A stretch of 64,000 bases of DNA from positions 64,169,824 through 64,233,823 of the forward strand of contig CM057232.1 in assembly GCA_029891385.1 (NCBI GenBank), read 5' to 3'. Of this stretch, positions 24,201 through 36,016 are shown piece after piece. Source of the DNA: Erythroxylum novogranatense. Lineage: Eukaryota; Streptophyta; Magnoliopsida; Malpighiales; Erythroxylaceae. The notes beneath the pieces are model-generated. The model had not been told where the DNA came from, ran no database searches, and saw only the letters and a program-made list of their open reading frames with translations. How positions within the stretch are numbered: position 1 is the stretch's first letter; every line of letters starts with the position of its first letter. The position numbers and the translations under genes were made by a program.

Positions 24201-24801
24201 ACTATATGTGTATATGAATATGATTAATTGCATTTGGATTCCAGACAGAAGATCCGATGATTGATGTGATGGATTTGAAATATTAAAGTGCTTATGTGTG
24301 TATGATTTGTGGGTATATTGACATGTGTGAGGTTTTATCGCAAATGAAAAGTAAGAGTTTAAAACGATGGGATATGATTGTATAAGAATAATTTATATGA
24401 ATTGAGATTTGATTGAGGATAAATTTTCAAATGGGAAATTGTTTTGCTTTGTATGAGATTGAATAAAGAAGAAAGAAAGAAAAAAAAATTATGCCGGTTT
24501 TGGATTGGTTTAGATCGGTTGTCTTATGGTTTCCAATGCGATGTTTCCAAAATATTTGTTTTCTGATGTCGGAGTTAAGGTTTTGTCCTTCAGCGATATG
24601 CTTGCTTTGATTCTGAGCCAATTCGATTGGCTTTCGATTCCTTCGCTTTTGATATGATTTGATTTCATGGATTCCTCTTTTGATTTGTTTTCGCTCACTT
24701 TGACATTTGTAAGCCTTACGATCCGTTCTTTTCCGTCATATGTTTTAACCAATAGTATAGGTGCCATGGTTTTGTCAAGCAGTTAGGTTTCGGTCCCAAC
24801 A
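21222..24801 (+). repeat. gypsy3 3' LTR
   Basis: TGTTGGACCC to GGTCCCAACA. It contains a GC-rich palindrome-derived array (22772-22890), a G-box block (23557-23571) and a hairpin GAGCT-gtaa-AGCTC (23890-23903). Overall order is like the gypsy1 LTR, but the sequence is diverged. Confidence 0.92.
22772..22890 (+). repeat. GC-rich palindrome array in gypsy3 LTR
   Basis: Degenerate copies of CACATCACGGCGCGC and TCGCGGCGAGCTCAAC, the counterpart of the gypsy1 array at 18690-18865. Many CG have become CA or TG, as expected for methylated DNA. Confidence 0.75.
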
Positions 24802-25721
24802 ACACGCCTTCCTTGTGCCGACTTGCGTGTCAAGTATTGGACAAGGCTCACCAATACTTACATAATCTTGTAGTCTGGACTTAAGGGTCTAACAAACCCA
24901 TGATTGAATCTTTAAGCCTCATCCTGAATTTTCCTTCTTGATTGGATTCTCCTAAATAAATCAATTGATATCATACAAATTTGCAGTTCTTCTTTGGTCA
25001 TGTGTCAATTATAGACTTGGATGATGGATTACATTAGATGATGGATTACATGTTCCCAATGAAGGAGGAGGCTTTATGTAATACTCCAATACTTAAATTA
25101 GTTCTTATTCTTAATACTCTCCTTACCATTATCGAACTCTTGTCTTCTCATTCTTCTCATTTTTTACAAACATATAGAGATAGCCCCAATAAACATATGA
25201 AGAGCAAATTATTTTCATTTTTATTGAGGGTAAAAATGGTATTATATTGTCTTTCATTCCTATTAATGCAATAAACCAAACAATATTATTGGTATTAATA
25301 CAGAAATCTAAGTTACAAACCAAACATCATTTTTTTATTTTTCATACCCATCCGCATCCCCTTCTACTATTATACCCATATTCATACTCAATCTCGTGCT
25401 CAAATCAAACGCCACGTGAATGATAAGAATACAATAAGACAAGAAAAAAGAAAATACTAAGAGTTGGAGAGCATGTTTAAAGTGTCAAAGAAGACGTAAA
25501 ACGAGCTTTATACACGAAAGTAGGTCAGCTTAAGAACAAAGGGCACACTAGCAATGGGGGAAAGCTTACATTAACTAGTGGTTGGAAGAAAATTCGGATA
25601 GTGTAATGCTTTTGAAACAACTTGCCAAAGCCACCCTAACACTGTGTTTGGTTGCGATCCTCGAAGCGAGAGAGTAAAAAAGCGAAATGTAAGAGAAGGA
25701 ATGTAATGAAACCGGGGACGC
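24802..25721. other. Intergenic, nothing recognised
   Basis: AT-rich, with no conserved protein in any frame. Near 25650 'tgtgtttggttgcgatcctcg' resembles a Harbinger-type terminal repeat and may be an older decayed element; no partner end was found. Confidence 0.6.
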
Positions 25722-25724
25722 TTA
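25722..25724. repeat. Target-site duplication TTA, left of Harbinger
   Basis: TTA precedes GGTGTTTGATTG and is repeated at 32440-32442 after CAACCAAACACC. A TTA/TAA triplet is the hallmark of PIF/Harbinger insertion. Confidence 0.88.
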
Positions 25725-27199
25725 GGTGTTTGATTGTGGTGGACGGGACAGATAAAATTATCCCCGTCCCAAGGACAGAAATGTGTTTGGTTTTGATGGA
25801 CAAAACCAAAAAAGCGATATGAATGACAATATTGCCCTTGCGATTGTAATATGAGTAGATATAAGTAAGTAAGTGGTTATTATATAATTGTATGAATATT
25901 TATTTTAAGTAAATTTGTAATTTTATAATTACAATGAAATAAAATGAGATACCAAAATAATTATGGAAATGTTAAACCTTTAAAATTAATAGAAATGAGT
26001 TATTTAATATAAAATGCCTACAAACTAAAATATTAATTTATAGGTTAACAAAAATTAAGTATGATTTAGAAATTGAAATACATAATAATGTAATAAAATA
26101 TCTAAGCATTCATTTAATTAATGACATAATAATTTAGTACATAATAATTTAGTTAAATGTTTAGCGTTTATGAAACTAATTACATAATAGGAGTTAAAAA
26201 ATCGCACAAGTATAATTTTAATACATAATACTAAAGTATATCATGCAAGCAATCATGGAATTGATTACATAAGATGTTACATATTGGTAGAAGTTAGAAA
26301 TTGTACAACATAATAAATTAATAAAACATGTAACCATTCATGAAACAAATTACATAATAGGTATTAAAAAGTCCGACAAGTTCAAATTGTTATACATAAT
26401 AAGTTAACACAACATCTAGGCATTCATAGAATTCATTACATAATAAGTTGAAGATACATACAACCATTATATTTTATTAAGAATGGTGGTAATAATAATA
26501 CCAAAAATTAAACCAACGGCAACAAGTAAAATCCTTGATTCCAAGCATTTTCTTCTTCAAATTAGCAACTTCAATTTGGAGTTCATTTGTTGGAAGCGAA
26601 GATTGATCTGATATTAATGACGGGTCATTAGTGGTATGAACAATTTCTTCATTCAAGCGAGCCCGCCTATCAACATCGATGAGATAGGCGCGTTACGCTT
26701 CTACATAAGTCCGATACCCTTGAATTTTGCATTAGGAAACCCTACATTGCGGTTTACATCATCCCAAAGTGTAAAAATTCCTACGTGACGACCAACAAAC
26801 ACGACATAAAAGCTATATCGGCCCATAGGAAAGTACCTGAAAATGAATAATAACGTCATCATTCATACACCAACATACATCACAAATATCCAAATAGTTA
26901 ACAAAGCAACCATTCATCATGGATTGACAAGTGCACAAACAAAGTCAACAATTCGAAGTACCATCATTCAACATCACACAATCTGTTTAAAGACAAATAA
27001 TGAAGCCATAAAATATTTCTAACTATAGTCAGTCTTCATCATATAAGAGGCTCCTAACGTAAGCCTGTCTGTGATCTGCAGATACACGCCAGAACAGTCC
27101 CTCAGCATGAGCATTCGCAGAGAACATCCTCATAGTCCTAACAATTTACGTAGTGGAGAACTGACTTCTCAAGCTCGTCACCTAGGTTGGGTCCTTCAG

Positions 27200-27990
27200 C
27201 TCCTTTAATTGTATCAGCAATTATCTTCGCATTCTCACGACTAGCATCAATGGCCTTAGCAAATGACGCAAAAAGGCCATCGAAAAGTTCAACATTCGTC
27301 ATCTTCCTTTTGCCTTTATTTTGTCGAGTCCCTGCTATGTTGCTGGAAGATGAGGCGACTTAGATACATTGGCGGTCTTGATCCGAGAGTAGTCCTCGAT
27401 TGGGACATTGGATCATATGAGCCAAAAGGAGGTGTTGGCTCATCACCCTCAGTGTCATCGATATCCAGGTCTGCTACAGCATCTGCAGCAACTTGAGCAC
27501 CTGAGCCAACAGCTCTGTCCCTTCCAAATATATTCTCAAGTCTAGGATAAATCGGGAACGGCTTCCCAGGAGTGTAGTACTTGTTGGGGTTTTTCTGGAA
27601 AACAATAACACAACTTGATCATGATAAACAAATTACTTTGGGGATGATGCAAGAAATAAGCAGAGGTGAAAATAAAACAGTTACCCTCCTCCATTCTTGC
27701 AGCACTTGCTTGCTATCAACCTCTACACATTGCATGGTTTCATTCCAACCAAAGCCACTACAGTTCAACATGTCAAAAGCTGTTTGATATTTTTCCTTCA
27801 ACCTCTTGTGCTTATTTTTAACATGCCTCTTGTCAATGCCACAATCGGAAACTTGTCCACCATCCTTTCAAAGAAGAAGTTGGAAGGTACCAGCTTAAAT
27901 TGCCCATTATCGGTTCTATAACCAAAGAACAACGCCTCTTCCATAAATGTCACCAATGCTTCGTTTCATCCAATTCCAGATTCTTGACAT
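27200..27990 (-). pseudogene. Myb/SANT-like Harbinger protein (broken)
   Basis: In PIF/Harbinger elements this partner binds the transposon ends and brings the transposase to the nucleus. On the minus strand I read ALFFGYRTDNGQFK and FFFERMVDKFP (about 27920-27845). After a frame change near 27845 come GIDKRHVKNKHKRLKEKYQ (27840-27785) and SGFGWNETMQCVEVDSKQ (27755-27700), the typical end of the Myb/SANT-like domain. After a likely intron there is an acidic stretch (YYTPGKPFPIYP, then DLDIDDTEGDE) at about 27590-27440. The N-terminal exon is not clear. Confidence 0.75.
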
Positions 27991-28228
27991 CGACCTAAAC
28001 CATGGAATGTCATTCATGAACAAAGCAACCAAACCATTTCCATAATATATTAATCACCATTATTTGAAACTTGTATGGAAATAAAGAAGAATATATTGCA
28101 AGTTATCACATTCGGTTAATATATAAAGTGAAATTAAACCAAAAGCCTCAAGTCAATCACAATGAAAGTGAAACAAAATTCAGTACAATGCAATAAATAA
28201 AAACAGAAACTGAATTAAAGTTCACAAC

Positions 28229-29624
28229 TTAATGGTTTCTTCTCCAATCATCATACATGTTCCTAGCTAACTCATCTCTCCATTGACTCCATTCATTAAT
28301 TGGCTCAACACGATCAACAAATTCAGGAAATGGTGCATCTTCCCCAATTGGCAAATCCTCTTCTTCAAAAGGAGTCTGCTCTGCTGGATCATCTGTCATA
28401 TGCAATCTAATAAAGTTGTGCAACAAGCAACATGCAAGAATTATGTGCACATGAGTGGCTGCTGGATAAAAAGATGGATTTCTGAGGATTTTTCATCTTT
28501 TTTTTAGTAAACCGAATGCACGTTCAATGATTTTTCTGGCAGATGAGTGTCTCTTATTAAACAACTCTTCTGGAGTCCTAGGTGCTCTTCCATCTCTTGC
28601 CCACTCTTGAATATGGTATCTTGTGCCCCTAAAAGGTGCAAGGAAACCGGGACCATTGGTATAGCCAGCATCCACTAAGTAGTAATTTCCTATAGCCAGA
28701 AACACACTCCAACCATTATATTTGTAATCACACCTTAATAAACAAATTTACAAATTCTGACAAATATTATGATCTTACATACCCCTTGGAACTTCAAGTC
28801 TATTACGCCTAGTAACAGCATCATGCAGAACCCTTGAATCTGCAGCTGAACCTTCCCATCCAGCAAGAACATATACAAAGTTTAAGTTCTTGTCACACAC
28901 GCCTAACACATTAGTGCATATTCTCCCCTTCCTACCTCTGTATCTGGGTTTATCTACCTGTGGCACTGTTATGTCTAAATAGGTCCCATCTAGTGCACCA
29001 AGGCAGCCCTTTGAACAAATTCAAACAATACAGTAAACATTTCTAGCTTAGTACTGTGCAGAAGTGAAATTACACAAGTTATTGTAGCTAATGCAACTTA
29101 CTAACCTTAAACCACTTCCACCTATTGTCTGTGCAATCCTCAAGAATTGGTATGGGCTTCACATACAACATATGTTGAAGCTTCAGTATTGCCTTCAACA
29201 AACTATGGAAAATCCTACTTATGGTTTCTCCTGACCTCATAAACCGAACTTGTAATACTCTATTGGATTCATTTTGTGCCAATATTCTAAGGCAGATTAA
29301 TACTTTTTCTTATATAGCCACATGTCCATTAGCATTCAACCCACCATGAACCTGAAGCATTTGACATAACAATCTAAATGCATTTAAGTCCATCCTTAAA
29401 TCCCAATGGCAATTCCTATCACCCTCATGCAAAATTCTATCTATATAGGCTTGCCTGCTAGGTATTCTCAATGCCTGACTACCTCTAGCATTTGCACTCC
29501 TCTATTTTCTAGTGTGCACATACAAACACAACAACATAAACATTCTCATAAAATCCAATTCCCCAGTCCATAGCTCATACAGAGTTAAACACTTAAAAAT
29601 AGCATCACGGCGTAGATTATTCAT
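28229..29624 (-). pseudogene. PIF/Harbinger DDE transposase (three nonsense codons)
   Basis: It cuts and pastes the element. ATG is at 29622-29624. Exons are about 29624-29107, 29011-28786 and 28693-28229, with GT-AG introns. The catalytic triad is complete: GALDGTY (Asp, about 28995), YYLVDAGY (Asp, about 28680) and IIERAFGLLKK (Glu, about 28525). WEGSAADSRVL and LLHNFIRLH are further family motifs. In-frame stops are TAG at 29502-29504, TAA at 29310-29312 and TGA near 28493, the last where the family normally has Trp. All three are single-base changes, which points to slow decay. Confidence 0.9.
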
Positions 29625-29714
29625 TGTTAAAATGAAAACTGTCTGCAAAGAAAAACACAATGGATCATAAACAAGCCACAACCAACAATAATATAAATTG
29701 TAAAAATTGATGCT

Positions 29715-29900
29715 TCATATGATATATATATGTACATATATATATATCATATGTACATATATATAACACATCCACGTACACATGGAAACCATGTGGATAT
29801 ATATATCCGTATATATATGCACATATATATACGGAGAGATATACTTATATATACGTATGTATATGTGTGTATATACATAAGTTCATATATATATTACCTA
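29715..29900. repeat. TA-rich palindromic microsatellite
   Basis: Interrupted (TA)n with GTACATATATATATCATATGTAC-type inverted repeats that can fold into cruciforms. It lies just upstream of the transposase start on the minus strand, so it may be its promoter region. The peptide predicted through it is low-complexity. Confidence 0.75.
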
Positions 29901-29904
29901 GGTA

Positions 29905-32300
29905 TTGACAGACTAAACAAATTTAAGTGTATGAAATATTGGTGTATTCTATGTAATATTCCTTTTTTGTGTTGTTGATTTAATTCACAAAAAGAATAAG
30001 TGAAAGTAGGCAAATCAACGAATTTAGATGGACAAATTAACAAAATCTGAACATTACACCTCATCATAAAAATAACAATGGAAGAAACAGTCCAAACGTT
30101 CTAGGTAAAACAAATTAACAAAATCTGAACATTACACCTCATCATTAAAAATAACAATGCAAGAAACAGTCCAAACGTGCTAGGTAAAACAAAATCTGAA
30201 CATTAACAAAATCTGAACATTAACAAAATCTGGACATTAAAAAAATCTCAACATTACTCTTCCAAATTGTCTATATAATCACAATTTCAATGCCATGTCC
30301 AAGGTTAAACAGTTGCAAAATCTGATGAGGTTCAATGTTGGAAGTCCCATACACATGGCAGAATAACATGGAGACTAAATAGCTATCTCAAATGAAATTA
30401 GGCACTAGTATAGAAGCAATATAGTTAAAGATAGGTGCAAAGAAATTAGGCATGAACAACAAACTGCCTTATATAATGTAAGAAATTCGGCAGTTTGTTT
30501 ATATGAGTTCAATTTTACTCAATTATGAGGAAGTGGAGAGTAAAATGTGAAGGTGTAAAAACTCCATACTAAAGACAATATACTTTATGATAAATACAAT
30601 CAACAATGAATAATTTGTTTGATGTCAATCCTCATTGAAATATAAACAATCATACATCAAATGCAAGGCATATCAACTTCAAAAATCAATTATCCATGCT
30701 AGAAAAAAATGAGCACAAATACTGAGATATATTGGACAGTACTATCTATAAAGAAACATAATACTAGGGTAAAGGCCATTAAATACACTTACAATAGTTG
30801 TTGTACAAATTTGGAGATGAAGTTCTCCATCTAATATGAGAAGCCTACTTACCCTAACAACAAATCCAAACGTTCTTCTTCACAGTGGACAACAATCAGA
30901 TGTTGAATCAAAACCGAATTGTGGTTAAACCAGAATAAGATTTCTTTGTTTACATTCTAAAATCTTTCATATAGCTGAGACCCTAAATTGTTTACATTTC
31001 TTTGTTAAATATACCATCATTTGCTAGAAAGTTGAATTATAAAGCTATTAGGACTCCCTTTAATGTTACTGATAATTTGTCTGTTGGTAATGGAGTTAAA
31101 AGGATGTGTTTCTAAATGAGATATAGTTACATTTCAGTATCCACTTCAGCAAAGAAGAATCAAGCATATTGAGATATAGTTACATTTCATTACAGAATGT
31201 ATTTCTAAATGAGAAATTAATTTGAGTTAGACATTGGAGAGCATCCAATAGATAGATTAACAAAAGCTTTGCAAGAGAAAGCTACTAAAGTTTTATATAA
31301 TTGTTGAAGATTCTCTTGCTTGAATTGTTGACAAATTGCTCAGTATAACATGCTGATATGCCCAATTTGTTAAGAAAATGTTCTGTTATCATGATGTTTC
31401 ACCATGTGCTGCCTCTTACAATTTGTACTTCTGGTGAAACGTATTGAAAGGGAATTAATGATCTACATATATTCAAAGCATCTTTGAAAATATAAGGCAG
31501 GGCAGAAGAGAAACAATGGAAGTAGAAGATAACAGAGCACATGATATAGCAGAAGAGAAACAATGGAAGCAGAAGATAACATTGCATGGCTTACCTGATA
31601 TGCTATCGTTTTCAAATGCTTGTGTAGTTATCTCTTGATCCACCTGAACAGAGAAATAAACAAGCGTCATCATTTCCTACCCATGAGGACAGTCGATAGA
31701 AATATCAGATAAAATCCACTCCAGAAGCACAACAATTATCATAGTATAATTGAAGAGAAAAATCCAAATTTGTTAAACAAACAAAAATCCAGCATTGTCG
31801 AAATCCAGCATTCTCGCAATCTCAAACCAAAATTGGCATTCAAATATTGGTAAAGAAAACAAATAGCCGTCTTCGATTAAACGAAACCAACCACCAGACA
31901 AAGACAAAAAATTATAACAAAAAGAGACAAACACTTCCTCGGCTCTGAGAATCTCCCCATCGACAAACAAGAAGAAGAACCAAAATATATCAAGAAGACC
32001 ACAAGACACTAACCCAGATCCAGATCCACAAGAAGACGTTCAATGACAAAAGAATAACGACAGATCCAGATTCAAAAGAAGACGACAACAAAATTATAAA
32101 TGGAAGAGAGAAGAGAGGAGACCGATCCCAAAAGCCAAGCACGGAAGAAAGACCAGTGTTTGGGAGAAAGAAAAAACTTACCTCAGTCGGTACGAACCAC
32201 ACACCACAAAAAGACGACTGCGTTGGGAGGAAGAGACGGTAGCGATTTGGGAGAAACGAAGGTAGTAGAGAATGGATAGGTTTCGATGTTGTAAGGGGTA
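29905..32300 (-). other. Harbinger 5' non-coding part
   Basis: AT-rich, with no recognisable protein in any frame. It contains short direct repeats such as 'aacaaaatctgaacatta' (about 30045-30235). On the minus strand this is upstream of the transposase, so it probably holds the promoter and a 5' untranslated exon. Confidence 0.5.
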
Positions 32301-32471
32301 ACGTGGTAATTGCTATTTCAGAGTTGTTTCCGTCTCGGGACGGAAAAAATTTGTATCATAGTCTGTACTGGTACACAAATTCACCGTCCCTACGCTCCTG
32401 AGATGGGGACATAATTCATCGAGACATCAACCAAACACCTTAGAGATAAGTTTTTTGTGTCTCCGTCAACT

Positions 32472-32476
32472 ATCCC
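32472..32476. repeat. Target-site duplication ATCCC, left of gypsy2
   Basis: ATCCC precedes TGTTAGCCCC and recurs at 43952-43956 directly after CCTAACA. Confidence 0.92.
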
Positions 32477-35400
32477 TGTTAGCCCCAAAAAAAAAAATTT
32501 TTTTTTTAAATTTAAGCATGATTAGATTAATTGAGTAAGTTAAGTTAGCGTAAATTGAATTGAGATTTAATTAACAAGTGATAGCATAAATGAGTTGGGT
32601 GAAGAATTAATGGAATTAAATGAGTTAGTTGGATTTTAATGAGGTAGGAAAGAAAAGAAAGATAAAATGGGCTTAAAGATAATTGAGCCTAAGTAAGTTG
32701 TAGGATAAAGAGGAAATAAGGAGGAAGAAGAAGAAGGGAGTTAGACTTGGGCCTTTGGGCTTGAGTTAAATGAAGAAGGAGTATAAAAGGAGAAAGAAAG
32801 AAGTAAGTTAGGAGGGAAAGGAAGAGGAAAAACGAAAATAGAAGAGGAAGAGGAAGAGAACGTAGTAAAGAGAAAAGAAGAAGGAGAAAAGAAAGCCTTG
32901 ACTAGGGTTTTGATTTTTCCAAGAGATTTAACAAGTGTTTGAAGAAAGTTCAAAGAGAAAGAAGATAGAGGAGGAGCTAAGCTTCGCTTTGAACCAAGAA
33001 ACCACTTGTTTGGTTAAGGAATCAAGGTAAGTTATGTTTTCAAGGTTAAGTTTTGTTAGTTTTATAGTTTAAAAGCTTAGAAAGAAGATGGGTTTAGTGA
33101 TTCTAAGGTAAATTTCATGATTTAAGTTCATGGGGTTTTCAATTTTTGAAACCCTAAATGATATGAGGTTCTTTTCTTGTTATGGTTGAAGTGGGACAAG
33201 AAAGAAGAGAAGAGCAAGAGGAGGAACTCCATTAGCAAAGATTTAACGATTCTAAAAAGGTGGGTTTCATATTTATCTTTATGTATATAAGCTACAAATG
33301 CAAATTAATGCATGACATTAATGAGTTTCACCTACTTGAAAGTTATACTAAATGTGTGTGATTGAATGTTGGGCGTAGTTGTTATAAGTCATTGAATGAT
33401 TGCATTAAATGCTTGATGAATGAATGTGATGAAAGGCATGAATGATGTATGAAAAGATGATTTCAAAGAAACGAAGAATTGGACAAGAACAGTCGAATTT
33501 TATGATTTTGCATGATTGTTATGTTATGTGGGTAAGGTATAGTCCTAGAACCGCCACGTGCACGTTGACCATGAAGCCTTCTCCCACGCCTGATAGTGGC
33601 ATAGGATGATCCAACATTTTGGACTCTAAAGAATTGCCCATATAGACTCATTAAATGAGACTATATGGTTGAAAAGAATAAGGACTTACCGAGCCATTTG
33701 ATGTGTTGTTTATGTGAATTACATGAAAATGCAAGAATTATGAATGCTTGAATTGTGAGAAATCATGTTTGAATATTGATGAACTTTGCATGATGCATGT
33801 ATTATAATTTAATGAATGAATGCAAAAAAAGTATGAATAATTAAACAGACTTGCTTGATATATAAATATAAATGTGTTATCCACAGAGCGAAAGCTCACC
33901 CCCTTCAACTCTACAGGAAATGAGAAGGATCCCGAGGAGCAAGCTTAAAGGCACTTACTCCAAGATTTTCTTTTGGTTTTGTATTTGAAATGATTTTTGG
34001 TAAAAACAATGCTTTAGTAGCATTTTGAGAGTGATACTGTATTTTGAAACTTCATTGTAATTGAGCTTAAAATGCCCACTAAAGTATTGTATGAATATGA
34101 CATGAGTTGATGATGATGGAATGAATGAAAATGAATTGCAAGTATGCAAAGTTCAAATGTATTTTGAGAAATCCGTGCAGGTTTAAGACAATTGCATCAT
34201 TGTTATAGTTTGGATATGATTAGATGATTAAGAGTGTGGCTGTTGCTTAAAATGGTATTTGAAGATACCTTAGGGTTGAAAAATTGGTTAGTTGTATTTT
34301 CAAGAGAAGTGCTGTCAAATTTTCCTAAAATTTGACAGAACTTTGCCCCAGTTTTTGACCTTCGTAGGATTTGAATTAGACAAAATTTCATTCTTGAAAG
34401 TTGTAGATCTCTCTTTTCTCTATAAGATAGATACCAAGTTTGTCCAATTTGGATATCGGAGTCAAAATATATGATCTATATAAGTGGACATGTGCTGGAT
34501 AGAAAAAACCAGTGATAGGAAAATCACCGATAGAAAAACCAAATGAAGCAAAAGCAGACGATATGGACTTGATATCGATAGATTTAGACAAAATTTCCTT
34601 CTTGAAAGTTGTAGATCTCTCTTTTCTCTATGAGATAGATACCAAGTTTGCTAAATTTGGATATCGGAGCCAAAAGATATGATCTATATAAGTGGACATG
34701 TGCTGGATAGAAAAACCAGCTGATAGAAAAAATCAGCTGATAGGAAAACCAGATGATAGGAAAACCAGACGATAGAAAACCAGACGATAGAAGAATGGAC
34801 GCTATAGAATGTAAGAGATAGAATCAGCCTTTATAGTCTTCATGAGAGTTGTAGATCTAGATGTCTACTTTCTAACCGTCCAAGAACGAAGTCATTTCGA
34901 CATCTATAGTGAAAGTTATGGTAATTATGCCAAAACATGTCCGATAAAAATCGGCGTTAGAAAACCGATGATAGAAACCGACGATGAAAACCAGACGATA
35001 GAAGAATGGATGCTACAGAATGTAGGAGATAGAATCAGCCTTTGTAGTCTTCATGAGAGTTGTAGATCTAGATGTCTACTTTCTAACCGTCTAAGAACGA
35101 GGTCATTTCGACACCTATAGTGAAAGTTATGGCATTTACGCTAAAACATGTCTGATAGAAATCAGGCGTTAGAAAACCAGATGATAGAAACCGCACGATA
35201 GAAAACCGGATTTAGAAGAATGGATGCTACTGAAATGTAGGAGATAGAATCAGCCTTTGTAGTCTTCATGAGAGTTGTAGATCTAGATGTCTACTTTCAT
35301 ATGGTGAAAGAACGAACACATTTAGACCTCAAAAAAACAAACAAACAAAAAACAAAACAAAATTTTAGAAATCGCGCAAAAGAGTTTCAATTCGATTTTG

Positions 35401-35824
35401 GAAGCGAGCAAGATCCATTGTTTTGGGCATAATTTTCTCATCGACCTCCAAAAGAGTCGAGGCTTGAACCACTAGTTTTCTAAGACGTGTATCTGTCCCC
35501 ATATTAAAATTTATATCATTTGGAGTTAAATTGAGAAAGTTTGTATTAAAAGAAGTGGGAGGTCGATTAAGAGAGCATGTTTGGTATGAACTCCTTTAGT
35601 TTTGTTGATATCTTGAGTTATAGAACTCGGATTGAAGAAATTCTTTTCTTAATTTAAACAAGAGTCATAAGAGTATGACGTACAAGGAGATCAATATGCA
35701 ATTAGGGTTAAGTTAAATGAACCCTACAAGACAAAATGATCAAGTATCATGTTCTTTGGTTCAAGATTTGGATTCGATGCAGGATCCAACAGTTGGGGTT
35801 CGGTCTTCGGGTCGGGGCCTAACA
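32477..35824 (+). repeat. gypsy2 5' LTR
   Basis: It begins TGTTAGCCCC with a long A/T homopolymer (shorter in the 3' copy) and ends GGGCCTAACA. It has a GA-rich tract (32700-33000), a G-box block (33555-33570), a small hairpin GAGC-gaaa-GCTC (33886-33897) and an internal tandem-repeat zone (34370-35330). Confidence 0.95.
34370..35330 (+). repeat. Tandem repeats in gypsy2 5' LTR
   Basis: Two unit types. About 210 bases starting 'ttagacaaaatttccttctt' occur twice (34376 and 34587). About 200-220 bases containing 'gagttgtagatctagatgtc' occur three times (near 34850, 35050 and 35270). Units are linked by short 'gataggaaaaccag' repeats. The same zone exists in the 3' LTR (about 42500-43430). Confidence 0.85.
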
Positions 35825-35827
35825 TTG

Positions 35828-35840
35828 TGGTATCAGAGCG
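35828..35840 (+). other. gypsy2 primer-binding site (initiator tRNA-Met)
   Basis: TGGTATCAGAGCG three bases after the 5' LTR. Confidence 0.93.
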
Positions 35841-36016
35841 AAACCGGGTTTAGGGTTTCCTAGGAACCTTAGTGGGATGTCTAAGGGTCAAGTCATCATG
35901 CATTTTCCTACATGAATTATATGACTTATGTGCATTATTTTATGCATTGATTTACATGAATTGAAACTTTTTATGTGAACTAAACATTTTCACTGAATTT
36001 TTAAATTGAAGGAGTA

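Larger units (their letters stand above)
20296..24801 (+). mobile_element. Internally deleted Ty3-type element 'gypsy3' (3' part)
   Basis: The visible part has the last 273 bases of the 5' LTR (20296-20568), a primer-binding site, only about 650 bases of internal DNA, a polypurine tract and a complete 3' LTR of 3580 bp. No gag or pol remains, so it can move only with enzymes supplied by relatives, like LARD-type elements. The rest of its 5' LTR lies left of the window because gypsy1 inserted there. The predicted duplication after its right end is ACACG. Confidence 0.85.
25725..32439 (-). mobile_element. Complete but mutated PIF/Harbinger DNA transposon
   Basis: 6.7 kb. The terminal inverted repeats read GGTGTTTGATTG (left) and, inverted, GGTGTTTGGTTG (right), flanked by TTA. 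Subterminal copies of GTGTTTGGTTTTGATGGAC (about 25790) and GGGACGG-like words near both ends are typical transposase-binding repeats. It encodes the two usual proteins, a DDE transposase and a Myb/SANT-like partner, both on the minus strand. Both are broken by stop codons or a frameshift, so it is not autonomous as read. Confidence 0.9.

Noticed and set aside
25630..25721. Second Harbinger or MITE end at 'tgtgtttggttgcgatcc'
   Set aside because: No partner terminus or clear duplication was found nearby; left as unassigned intergenic.
29730..29978. 82-residue Tyr/Ile-rich frame
   Set aside because: Low-complexity translation of the TA microsatellite.
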